This document shows, piece after piece, positions 22,049-32,360 of a DNA stretch of 64,000 nt (the stretch's first letter is position 1; every line of letters starts with the position of its first letter). This stretch comes from Plantago ovata (taxonomy: Eukaryota; Streptophyta; Magnoliopsida; Lamiales; Plantaginaceae), in the NCBI GenBank assembly GCA_028274465.1, contig CM051455.1, forward strand, positions 102,174,942 to 102,238,941. Reading direction: 5' to 3'. Below the pieces are notes generated by a model. It ran no database searches and was not told the origin of the DNA. It worked only from the letters and a program-made list of their open reading frames with translations. The translations under genes were made by a program, and so were the position numbers.

Positions 22049-22604
22049 CCAAGAAGCAACGACAAAACTCATTTGTCTCACGCCTTGTCTGTATATCAAA
22101 CACAGAACCGGGGTTGGTTTCTTTCACGACCCTCCCATACCATTGAAGTGCGTTAAACAAGTCCTTATATCCACCGTAAATCTTATCTCTATAAATCTGA
22201 AGTGCTCTCCATGACTTAATATAATTAACAGTCATCCCATATTTAGTCGACATCAAGTTCTCCACTGCCTTCCCATTGATACCAGGATTTTGCTTAACAT
22301 TCTCCAATACCATTGCAACTATCATTTTGGGTGTGAAGCGAGAACTATCATCCTTCATCAACAAACTGTTGCAGTCATGCACAAGTACCCCGCTATTGAT
22401 CAAGAAATATTCCATCACACCATTAATCTTTTTCTCAGTCCCAGAAAGTTTCCACTTGCACCCCATTGTGTTTCGCTTCTTACAGTACACGGACACACCT
22501 TGCTTGTTGTTCTTAGAAAAAGCATATTTAAAGCCAAAGTGACCCGCATACTTTATTAACTCACTACGAAACTCGTCTGAACCACCAAAGAATTTATGGC
22601 CAAT
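22049..22604 (-). pseudogene. MULE M2 transposase, left fragment
   Basis: The minus-strand frame covers GIGHKFFGGSDEFRSELIKY through NPGSVFDIQTRRETNEFCRC and is then cut by the join to GlnRS intron 1 at about 22048. Everything that in M1 and M3 lies between GlnRS exon 2 and this point, including the MULE left end, is deleted. The right end (ccccc, 22605-22609) is the target duplication of element C; the gene resumes at 31395. Confidence 0.8.
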
Positions 22605-22609
22605 CCCCC

Positions 22610-23871
22610 TGATGAACGTGTCAGATTCAGTCAAACAAATTTGTAATTAGCCAAAGGCAATCCACAACTACAACGAAAACCATAGTGTAGTAGTAGAATG
22701 ACTCGAGTGTCGTTCTCTCAGGACTATAACTAGCTTTATCTATTTAACAAGAGAATATAAAACAGCAAATAAAAAACAATAGGGGTTTTCAAGCAGATAA
22801 TGGAGATTGGTGATAGTATGGTCCTTCTTAACATAATGGGTCGATAATCATGCATAAATTCCTCGGTCTTGCATAGAGATCTTTGAATCAATCTTGTGTC
22901 CCTGTTGCAAGTATTAAGCACTACGAAGATAATAAGGGTCTGACTCATCAACAACTAACGTCCTAATGTGTTCCGTAATCATTCAACACTACGAAGATAA
23001 TTGGTCTGATTGGTTGACAAGTGTCCATGCGTGCATAATAATCAATACAACATACGAGAATTTTGGTGTTCAACTGATCAACGAAATAAAGCAATGACAC
23101 GGAGTATAATGCGCGATATAGCCATTAGCATGATTATCTTCCCTCGCTAAGAATTCACATACTACCACCAACGATAAATTTAGCTACTCATAGGCATGCA
23201 ATCAATAGCAATCATAGAAGAAAACATATTGAAAGAATATAAAATAAGTAGATAAAATTTGTAAGATACAAAGTTACCGAAGGTTGTCAATATCCGGATG
23301 ATTATGATCCTACGTGCTCTAATCTGCTATGAAAAAGTATCCCCTAAGCTATGGAACTCCCAGGACAGGCCCCAGGAAGTTCCTCCCTAAAATTATAGAG
23401 AGAGGTGAGAAAGTAGGCTTGGAAAGATATGATTTTCGGAGAGAAAACTCGCAACTATATATAGGCCCGAAATATCTCTGGGGCGGTTCGCCCGAGGCAC
23501 GGGGCGGTTCGCCGCACAGTGTAAACGCGGAATTTTCGCGTTTTCGACGCGGTTTTGGATTTCTTCACCTTTTCGGACTCGGTTTATGACTTCTAGTAGC
23601 CCTCTAACCTCCAGATTCGGCCCCTAGACTCCAAATCCTATCCGGAAACCTTCAGATACTCCAAATATGCTTCTGGAACACCAATTCCTTGTAGACTTCA
23701 ATATAATTGCCCGTAAATCTCCGAATTTCAACCAAAACCTGTAAAATAAAATCTAAAGGGAAACGTGACACTATTCTAATAAAATGTACTAAAATATAGC
23801 TAAATTAACATAGAGGATAGCTAAATTAGGTGAAAAAGACTCGAATGAAAGTGTAAAATACACATTCATCA
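22610..23871 (-). repeat. 3' LTR of element C (1262 bp)
   Basis: It pairs with 30128-31389. I count roughly a dozen differences by eye, so the insertion is moderately recent. A minus-strand TATA box is at 23455-23464, and GC near-palindromes start at 23480 and 23501, 21 bp apart. Confidence 0.9.
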
Positions 23872-25408
23872 AACTCCCCAAACCGAACCTTTGCTTGTCC
23901 TCAAGCAACTAAGCTAGACTCTAATACAAAAAACATGCAAGACTCAATAATGGAGTTTCATGTCAAATAAGATGAACTAAATTACTGAACCTACCAAATA
24001 ACATATGAACAAAAACCATATAAATCAAAGCATGAATATAGGTTGAAGAATACCTCGATTGACTTATACACATCCACATAAGCACTTATGTCAAGACAAG
24101 ATAGTCTCTCGTAACATTCTCTACCTGGACCTAGTCAGTGACGACGTAATGATGCATGCTATGATACGAATGGTTGCCCCGTGCCTATGAAACTGAGGAC
24201 TTACTGCTGTTCCACCATGTTAAGACTTTTCCTCAAAAGAGGTCGAACCAGTACTGGCTCTCATCAAACGAAGGAGGGTTCCCTATAAAAGATAACTCTC
24301 CCCTATTCTACCCATCTCTCAAGTAAAGTCTTAAGATATTCACCACTTCCTGAATGGCAGGACGAGGGTGGTCTAGAACAGATGACACTCAAGACAAAAA
24401 AGATAAAAAATAGAAAAACACGATTACGAACAATACGAAAAATGGAAAAGACTCAAAACTTTGCTAAACTGCTATTTGGCTTTTCTTTTTTGGACCCTTC
24501 TTTGCTTTTTTTAGGGTCTTCTTTTTTCTTTTCTCTTTTTTTTTCTTCTTTCCAGATTCTTTTTTTTTTCTGGAATTTTTCTTTCTTTTTTTTTTTTCGA
24601 TTTTTTTCTAGCCAGCAGTAGCATAACAAAAAGAGAAACAAAATGACTCACACGACTTCCCCAAACCTATTCGAAAGAATAGGTTGGAGTACAAAATTAC
24701 GGAAAAGGAAAAATAAACTCACGATACGAAAAAATGTAAAACAGAAACAAGTCTAACGATGGTGCAACCCCCTCCCCAAACCTATTCGGAAGAATAGGTT
24801 ATAAACAAAGGATCACACAAACTCACACTACCTCCTTCCTAGGCATTTAGCAATCTCAAAGCATGGTGAAGACTTGTTGCCTCTTAGGTACATAATTACT
24901 CGGGAAAACAACCATAAGACCCTAACATGCATCATCCTATTATAAAAGCCTTCGTGAACCGCAGTAGAGAAAACACCACTAAGTGATGTCGAGACTACCT
25001 AGCTCAACTAAGTGCAATACATAAATGTGACAAGCCAAGCGAGAAAAACCTCAAACAAATTCATAGAGATGAAGCATACGATTAATGGCATAGCTAGTTG
25101 ATCTACCCAATAAAAAAGTTCAAAAAATTCGCAATAAACTCCATAAAAAAACATGCAAGACTATCCTAGGATGAATGTAGTGAATGCAACCTAAAAAACT
25201 AAGAAAGCAGTAAACGTGCAAATGCAAACAAAGAACAAGATACTAATCGACACAAAACCAAACAAAACTTAACATCATGGTTCACACCCCATCCTCCTTA
25301 TGATTCTTAAGCTAGCCCCCTAGAAAAAGAGTATGAGTAATAAGAAGTGATACTAGATGTTACCGAAGGGTTTGGCCTCGGTCGGCTGAGAGTGGACAAG
25401 TGGAAGGA
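23872..25408 (-). other. Conserved non-coding 3' region of element C
   Basis: It begins with the polypurine tract next to the LTR and resembles 9661-11000 of D, including the T-rich tract (24475-24610) and the inverted phrase cctattcg ... cgaataggtt (24667-24683 and 24780-24799). I see no credible ORF. The C-rich and T-rich stretches create only composition-driven frames. Confidence 0.6.
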
Positions 25409-26722
25409 CTAATCATCGGGATGGTAGTCCCCATAAAAGTCACTCCACATGTCATTCATGAGCTCATTGGACTGTCGTAGAGCTTCCTGCTGTTGCTGGA
25501 TCAGCTGTTGCTGCTCCCACATGTGCTGCCTATCCTCTCGGCGGTGCTCCTCGAATATCTCCCAATCGCGGTTGTGCTGGACAATGTGCCTGTCGATGTC
25601 TTGTCGCATCGCCGCGTTGTTGGCATCAATCCTGTCGAAACGGTTGTCGAGGTAGGTACGGAATTCGGAGAAGTCAAATCCTCCAGACCCCTGTGGTGCT
25701 CCTGCTGGTGCATGATGGACAAACGGAATATCTGGAATCGAGGCTTCGCCAACATCGGCGTCCATAGCATCCTCATGATCGGAATCATTCGGCTGGAATT
25801 GCCCTCCTACATCAGCAGCTGCTGCTGTGGGGTTCCTCAACTAATACCTGTTGAGCTGTACCTCAATGGTCGAGGGTGAAAGGGCGGCGACCTCGCAATC
25901 CCCCTCCTCAATATCGTCGACCCCATGATACTTGCAGTATGCTGTGATGAAACTCGGGAAGATGAAAGGCTTCCTCTTCTTTTTCCAGTGGCGCTCATAC
26001 TCCTCATACATAATGTGCCCTATGTCGACCTGATGTCCGTCAATGAGGCAATAGAGGAGCTCGACGTAGTAGGGCTGAATCCATGTGTCATTCTTCCTTG
26101 GGATCAAGTCGGAGATGCAAAATTTCATCATCACCTTAGCTTCGATGCTAAGGTCGCTATAACTGATCCGTCCAGGTGCTGCCCCAACTCCAGGATATCT
26201 GTACTCCCTGTTTCAGATCACATCGGTAATGTCTCTCCCTATCCCCCTAGCGGTCCTCGAATACAAGTAAGCATGTGCGCTTTCTGTGAATTCCAAGTTC
26301 CCGAAATGGATGAAGGAAGATATGTACTCTGGGTTCCATGGTATAATCAGGCCTTGGACTAATACCCCATTCTTCTCGTCGAGATCCGTGTACCTAGTGT
26401 AGAAATCTCTGAGGAGGCTCTCGTCGTAGCCTTTGAACCTGTCGGAACTGTACCATGCCCAATTCCTTTCTGACCCCAAACTTGACAGTGTCCTATATCC
26501 CGCTTTGTTTGCTGCAGACTCAGGAATGTCAATCCTCCTATCGGGGATGATTGACCTTCCTCCGTCGTCCATCTCCGCCTCTAGCCGTTGACGCACCTCT
26601 ATCGCAGCGGCAGACAACTCGTACAAATCATGAGATGGTTGGGAGCTTGATGCCACTCCCTTCCCCTTCTTGCTAGAGCCTGCTCTCCTTGTCCTTGGTG
26701 CCATGATTCCTACAAACAGCAA
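25409..26722 (-). pseudogene. Env-position ORF of element C (plant transposon protein, Transposase_32-like), broken
   Basis: Three minus-strand segments, 26722-26213, 26134-25841 and 25840-25409, form one ancient ORF split by stop or frame changes. The first starts MAPRTRRAGSSKKGKGVASS after a short upstream extension and contains WAWYSSDRFKGYDE and GVLVQGLIIPWNPEYISSF. The last is rich in Q/H/D with a coiled-coil-like QQQLIQQQQEAL. The order and position (after gag-protease, same strand, before the 3' LTR) match the extra ORF of Athila-type elements; family assignment is from memory and is moderate. I see no clear transmembrane segment. Confidence 0.6.
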
Positions 26723-27247
26723 TTAGTATCTTGTACAATGCAAAATAGACCTATGCAAATGTAAATAAACGAGCCAACAAACGAGTAAAATTCTCAAAAA
26801 TCCAACTCCTCAAAATCCCAAAGCCTAGTCTAGCTAATTCATTACGTAACATATCAATGTACCTACTACAATAACACATCACATTATGCTCTTTCTAACA
26901 ACAAATGCCTTGAATCACATGGTCCAATCCATATCATAAAAATCAATTTCTAGCATAAATCCTCAATTTCAACCATCATGCATTCTACCAATACATTCAT
27001 CAATTTCATATCAATAAACACATGTTTAAACAAGGAATGAAAGCAATAGTGATAATTTCCTAACAGGACATATATCATCCAATTAGCAAAATCTCAAATC
27101 ATCAAACCAAGTCTAATTGAACATGTAATTGACAATGAATAATGAATCTAAACACATAAATCATCAACCCATACATCATACAAGTCTAATTGAAGCATAA
27201 ATCAAAAAATCCCCAAATTGTACAAATTAGGGTTCTTGTGACAATAC
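26708..27247 (-). other. Putative leader intron before the env-position ORF of element C
   Basis: On the minus strand a donor (atttgag, then gtattg) at about 27246 and an acceptor (ctgtttgtag) at about 26709 bracket AT-rich sequence with no ORF. The acceptor lies 5 bases before an ATG. This would splice a leader from the 27250-27400 region onto the ORF. It is inferred from splice consensus only. Confidence 0.45.
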
Positions 27248-27478
27248 CTCAAATCCGGAAATTGAATGAGCTAGGAAGAAATTTGTTCGGATAGAATGAT
27301 AGATCACGTAACGGGCTTCGAATGAAGCTAAAGAACACACAAAATGATGGAGAGATGAAGAAGTTATGAAGATTTGAATATATTTTGAATATGGAGGAAA
27401 TTTTGGAGTTTGAAGGATGAAAATGGAGAAAAATGGGGGTTTGGGGAAGAAACCCCCGATTTTAGTCTCTGGAGGTGT

Positions 27479-27597
27479 GGGGCGGTTCGCCCCACACCTG
27501 GGGCGGACCGCCCCATGCGGGGCGAACCGTCCGGCACGCCCAGAGCGCGCGCTCTGGTCGTGGGGCGATTCGCCCCATACGTGGGGCGATTCGCCCC
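27479..27597 (-). promoter_or_regulatory. Cluster of GC palindromes, putative internal promoter of element C
   Basis: Four 15-base palindromic motifs of the form GGGGCGRNYCGCCCC start at 27479, 27500, 27562 and 27583, so two pairs are each spaced 21 bp. A fifth partial copy lies near 27519 and a separate palindrome agagcgcgcgctct is at 27542-27555. The motif is the same one that stands before the TATA box in the LTRs of C and D. The cluster is upstream (minus sense) of the putative leader and env-position ORF. Element D lacks both the cluster and the ORF. Confidence 0.5.
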
Positions 27598-27869
27598 CCA
27601 CTTTTAGGTGGGAGACGAACATTTTTTGAAAAATAAAAATGCGATTTTAAGTCCCCGAAAAATCATTTTCCTCAAAAAATCACTCGAAAAGTCGCACTCG
27701 AACACAACATAAGCATATACGACACAGAACTGAACAAATTCACATATGAAAAGCAAATTGTTCAAGTATGAATGCATGCAATAAAGCGGTAAAGAAAGCG
27801 ATAAAAACCCCGGGTTGCCTCCCGGATAGCGCCATTGTTTAAAGTCTCTGACTCGACTCCTGTCTTCGC

Positions 27870-28496
27870 CTATCTTTTCCTTCTGAGGGTACTAGACTTC
27901 CCCGTCATGATTCTCCTTCCCGTGCTTTGATCCTGTGAATAAGAGTGAACATAGACGTTAAGACCACTGTAATCAATAGTGATAGAAGTATCGGGTGGAT
28001 CAGGTGGATCAGTTATGGCTTGCATCACGTGTTGCTTGCCATCCACTTCGATAGTGCAAGTCCTTCGGTAGATGTCCATCACTGAGCGTATTTTGGTCAA
28101 GAATGTTCGTCCTAAGAGTATGACATCCCCCGTTCCTGGTGCTGATGCTGGCATAATTACAAAATCGGTGTGGACAGAAGCTTCACCAATTTTGACTAAT
28201 ACATTCTTCACAACGCCTTCGGGTTTCACAAGGGATCCATCCGCCAGTTGCACAATAGCCTTATGCACAGTTAGTTCTCCAAGGTTACTCTTCTCGAAAA
28301 CGTTCAAAGGGAGCACATTAGAGTAGGATCCAGTGTCTAGTGTGGCTTGGACATCTTCAAGCTCCCCAATCCCGACCTTAATATCGAAACTTTGAGGGAG
28401 TGGCTCGGAATCCTCTTGCTCCTCTTCACTCTTGTTGGTAGGTACTTTCCTTCTTCTTCGGCTTGTGGAGGTAGGTCCCTCTTGCAACTCTCGCAC
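27870..28496 (-). pseudogene. Protease part of element C gag-protease, out of frame with gag
   Basis: The minus-strand frame contains the aspartic protease with DTG (VQATLDTGSYSNVLPLNVF) and the downstream VILLGRTFLTKIRSVMDI, matching the protease of D. It overlaps the end of the gag ORF in another frame. In D the two are one continuous frame, so C has an indel around 28430-28490. No RT follows. Confidence 0.8.
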
Positions 28497-29971
28497 TTAG
28501 TAACCTTCTTGATGGTTATTTCAACAGGTAGATCACCCACTAAGTTAATGGACAATGACTTCTCAGTGTTGCTAGGCAGTTTGCCTTGTTCCCTACTTGC
28601 TCCTCGGTCGATCAACTCTTGCATCTTTTGATGGGTAAGCCTAGTGCTCTCTTCCAACCTATCGAGCCTTGCCCTAGTCTTCTCGGAATCTTCTTCATAC
28701 CGTTTGAGAAAACTTTGTGTGTGATCGACCATCTTCTGTAAGTTCTCCATCAGTAGAGCCGTCTTCGACTTCGGTGGCTCTTTCGGAGCGGGGTTTTCGT
28801 AGTGATCATTACCATAGTTCAGCCTACTACGGTCTTGGTTTGGCCCATAGGTTTGGTTAGCCGGTGCATATCCTTGATTGTTACGGTATCCTCTTCTCCA
28901 GAATCCACCTCGAGGATTCCTACCGTCTTGTCCGTAGCTAACTTCTTGAGTGCCAAACTCTGTAGCAAAGGCTTCTTCTTCGCCTCCTCGAGCCCAGTTG
29001 CCATCATCGTATGCCAATTCCGATCTACACATATGAGCTCCATGCCCATAGTTCTTGCATATTCGGCATACTTCGTTCGAAACAGTTGTTCCGGTGGCGC
29101 TCTTGAGGACTTGCTTCAATTCGTTGGTAAAGCACTCGAATTGATCCCCATTCCCCCTGTACATAGGGGCTTCTTGAGTCGGTGGAGCTTCGGGTCCACG
29201 TCTCCTAACCATTGCTCTTGGGTCCTTGAACTGCGAACCCTTAGCAAGCCTTTCGAAAACTGCCCAGATGGCTTCTGCGGTTTCCTCCCAAATATTGCCT
29301 CGGCATTGGAAATCCACCACTTGTTGGTTCTCGAAGGTTAGTCCATTGTAGAAGTGTTGGAATAGGTCGGAGAGTTCAAAACCATGGTGAGGGCACTTGT
29401 TCGTGAGATCTTGGAACCTCTCGAACGCTGTGTAGATGGTCTCATCATAGTCTTGCTTGAATCCAGTGATTTGCGCCTTGAGCGCAGTAGTCAGAGTGTG
29501 TGGGAAGTATTTCTCCATGAAAGCTGAAAAAACCTTTTCCCAAGTGTCCAGCGAGCCTGCTGGAAGAGAACTTAGCCATGACTTGGCTCTGTCGCCAAGT
29601 CCCATTGCAAAAACCTTCATCCTTAACTCATCCGTTGTTATGTCAGCTCCGGGTCGTGGGAGTTGGTTGACGAAATCATCGATATCGTTCAAGTATCCCA
29701 TCACATCTTCCCTTGATAAGCCATAGAACCTCGGAAGTTGTTGGAATGCGTGGTTCTTGATTTCCAGATCTCGGGTTGCAGGCGAAAGAACAATCGCCGG
29801 TCCCCTCATACGATCCTTGGTGGGTTGTACCCATGCCTTCAGTGGTCTAGCTTCTGCCATTCCGTCGATTTCCTTGAAAAGGAGTCGCCTTCTTTGGTGG
29901 TAGACTCTATCGATCTCAGCAATTGAATCAGCAAGCGGTATTCTTGCAGAACGTGTATGCGGCATACACAA
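28337..29971 (-). pseudogene. Gag of element C (544-aa frame, frameshifted end)
   Basis: It has the same Gag as D: capsid motifs WLSSLPAGSLDTWEKVFSAF and KYFPHTL, a CCHC knuckle (CRICKNYGHGAHMC) and an R/G/N-rich tail. Relative to D, 20 residues near the N-terminus are missing in frame (after YHQRRRLL), at the MA-like start. The last roughly 35 residues are in the wrong frame because of the indel before protease. Confidence 0.85.
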
Positions 29972-30106
29972 TCTGTGACAGACTAGGTAAAGTAATTAGA
30001 AACAAATAGGAAAGTAGAGAGAGATTAAAAAGGAAAACTAAAACTAAAAGAATTAGGAATTTAAAGCTGTAAATAAAAACAAATTAAATACAAAAAAGGA
30101 GTATAG

Positions 30107-30124
30107 TCCCCGGCAACGGCGCCA
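30107..30124 (-). other. tRNA-Asp primer-binding site of element C
   Basis: On the minus strand the site reads TGGCGCCGTTGCCGGGGA, a perfect 18-base complement of the 3' end of plant tRNA-Asp including CCA. It lies three bases from the 5' LTR. Confidence 0.9.
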
Positions 30125-30127
30125 ATT

Positions 30128-31389
30128 TGATGAACGTGTCAGATTCAGTCAAATAAATTTGTAATTAGCCAAAGGCAATCCACAACTACAACGAAAACCG
30201 TAGTGTAGTAGTAGAATGACTCGAGTGTCGTTCTCTCAGGACTATAACTAGCTTTATCTATTTAACAAGAGAATATAAAACATCAAATAAAAAGCAATAG
30301 GGGTTTTCAAGCAGATAATGGAGATTGGTGATAGTATGGTCCTTCTTAACATAATGGGTCGATAATCATGCATAAATTCCTCGGTCTTGCATAGAGATCT
30401 TTGAATCAATCTTGTGTCCCTGTTGCAAGTATTAAGCACTACGAAGATAATAAGGGTCTGACTCATCAACAACTAACGTCCTAATGTGTTCCGTAATCAT
30501 TCACCACTACGAAGATAATTGGTCTGATTGGTTGACAAGTGTCCATGCGTGCATAATAATCAATACAGCATACGAGAATTTTGGTGTTCAACTGATCAAC
30601 GAAATAAAGCAATGACACGGAGTATAATGCGCGATATAGCCATTAGCATGATTATCTTCCCTCGCTAAGAATTCACATACTACCACCAACGATAAATTTA
30701 GCTACTCATAGGCATGCAATCAATAGCAATCATAGAAGAAAACATATTGAAAGAATATAAAATAAGTAGATAAAAGTTGTAAGATACAAAGTTACCGAAG
30801 GTTGTCAATCTCCGGATGATTATGATCCTACGCGCTCCAATCTGCTATGAAAAAGTATCCCCTAAGCTATGGAACTCCCAGGATAGGCCCCGGGAAGTTC
30901 CTCCCTAAAATTATAGAGAGAGGTGAGAAAGTAGGCTTGGAAAGATATGATTTTCGGAGAGAAAACTCGCAACTATATATAGGCCCGAAATATCTCTGGG
31001 GCGGTTCGCCCGAGGCACGGGGCGGTTCGCCCCACAGTGTAAACGCGGAATTTTCGCATTTTCGACGCGGTTTTGGATTTCTTCACCTTTTCGGACTCGG
31101 TTTATGACTTCTAGTAGCCTTCTAACCTCCAGATTCGGCCCCTAGACTCCAAATCCTATCCAGAAACCTTCAGATACTCCAAATATGCTTCTGGAACACC
31201 AATTCCTTGTAGACTTCAATATAATTGCCCGTAAATCTCCGAATTTCAACCAAAACCTGTAAAATAAAATCTAAAGGGAAACGTGACACTATTCTAATAA
31301 AATGTACTAAAATATAGCTAAATTAACATAGAGGATAGCTAAATTCGGTGAAAAAGACTCGAATGAAAGTGTAAAATACACATTCATCA
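30128..31389 (-). repeat. 5' LTR of element C (1262 bp)
   Basis: Its termini and length match the left LTR. The minus-strand TATA box is at 30973-30982, with two GC near-palindromes starting at about 30998 and 31019 upstream of it (minus sense). Confidence 0.9.
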
Positions 31390-31394
31390 CCCCC

Positions 31395-32350
31395 TGATAT
31401 TACTAGCCCAGATCTTACTTACAAGTGGAGTAACCACCTCTAGAGGAGTAACATCAAAACGTGGTGTCATATCTTCATCAAATTCTGCCGAACCAAAATT
31501 TTGAGAACATTCTCTGCCAACCATTGTGGCTCTACTTTTTTTACATTTTCCTCTTCTAACATTCTCCTCAGACATCCCTCGACTATCTACAACAACATCA
31601 TTGTATGTCATCTTCAAATCTACTACTTGGGACATAAATTACCAATATGGTACATCATAACAACAAAATCGGCATCACAATTCATGCTTACAGCGGGGTA
31701 TGTACCGATAGAGTAGGTAAATGAAATTGCACTTTGATTTACTAGGGTCGACCACTTCATCCTAACACTACTCAATCGGTCATCATATTTGGAATGTTTA
31801 TGAATGGTGATGCCAGATTGTACCTGGTTGTAGTCGACCATGAGTACGCAAATCAGCTTCTTCATATGAATACCTGCTTCTTCCGTATACGTCTCCATCA
31901 TCCGCTCCAAATCGGCTAGATCAATGACTCTACCGTATACACAAATCAACTAGATCAATGACTCTGTAAGAATGTTTTTGAATTTTCCCCCTTTTTTCAT
32001 GAAGTTCATCTGGCAGAATGAATGTTTGATGTCACTATTTATATGAAACATCTTCAGAAAGAATTTGAAATTCAAAAATCTCTGACACCTTTTCCCGAAG
32101 AGAGAATGAATCGAGCTGGGTGGGTGTGAATGAATTCCGGAGAGTGTTGGGGAGAGAGGATAAATTGTCTGAGCCATTAATACGACTAATCTTCTGTAAT
32201 TAAGCCGCACGTGCGTTTCCCTCACAAGCTGTTAAGACGGAGAGGGTGTGAAAGCGATTTTTTTTTTGCTTTTTGTGTTGACCAGGGTGTGAATGTGAAG
32301 ATTTTTCAAAAGTGGGTGTTATTAGACAATTTTCTCAATTATATACAAGT
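31395..32350 (-). pseudogene. MULE M2 transposase N-terminal part and right terminal repeat
   Basis: It continues the frame interrupted by element C: SKIWASNIRG, VVDLKMTYNDVVVDSRGMSE, then after a one-base loss near 31628 the upstream frame MICVYGRVIDLADLERMME to TYSIGTYPAVS (31949-31623). The region 31950-32285 is untranslated or subterminal, and the right MULE end (agggtgtgaaagcg ... ctcaattatata) lies at about 32245-32346. This copy preserves the likely transposase start at 31949. Confidence 0.75.
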
Positions 32351-32360
32351 GCCGGCCATT

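Larger units (their letters stand above)
22610..31389 (-). mobile_element. Element C: Athila-like LTR element with gag-protease and env-position ORF, no RT or integrase (8.78 kb)
   Basis: Its termini are TGATGAACG and ATTCATCA, with ccccc duplicated at 22605-22609 and 31390-31394. M1 and M3 show the uninterrupted site. LTRs are 22610-23871 and 30128-31389, both 1262 bp. The primer site at 30107-30124 matches tRNA-Asp perfectly. Right to left it holds gag (29971-28337), protease in a shifted frame (28496-27870), a GC-palindrome cluster (27479-27597), a broken ORF in the env position (26722-25409) and conserved non-coding sequence. No RT, RNase H or integrase motif is present. It is the larger relative of element D and inserted into MULE M2. 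Confidence 0.9.

Noticed and set aside
25449..25879. Cysteine-rich plus-strand ORFs opposite the env-position ORF of C
   Set aside because: They are the antisense of glutamine-rich CAG/CAA codons; no supporting motif.
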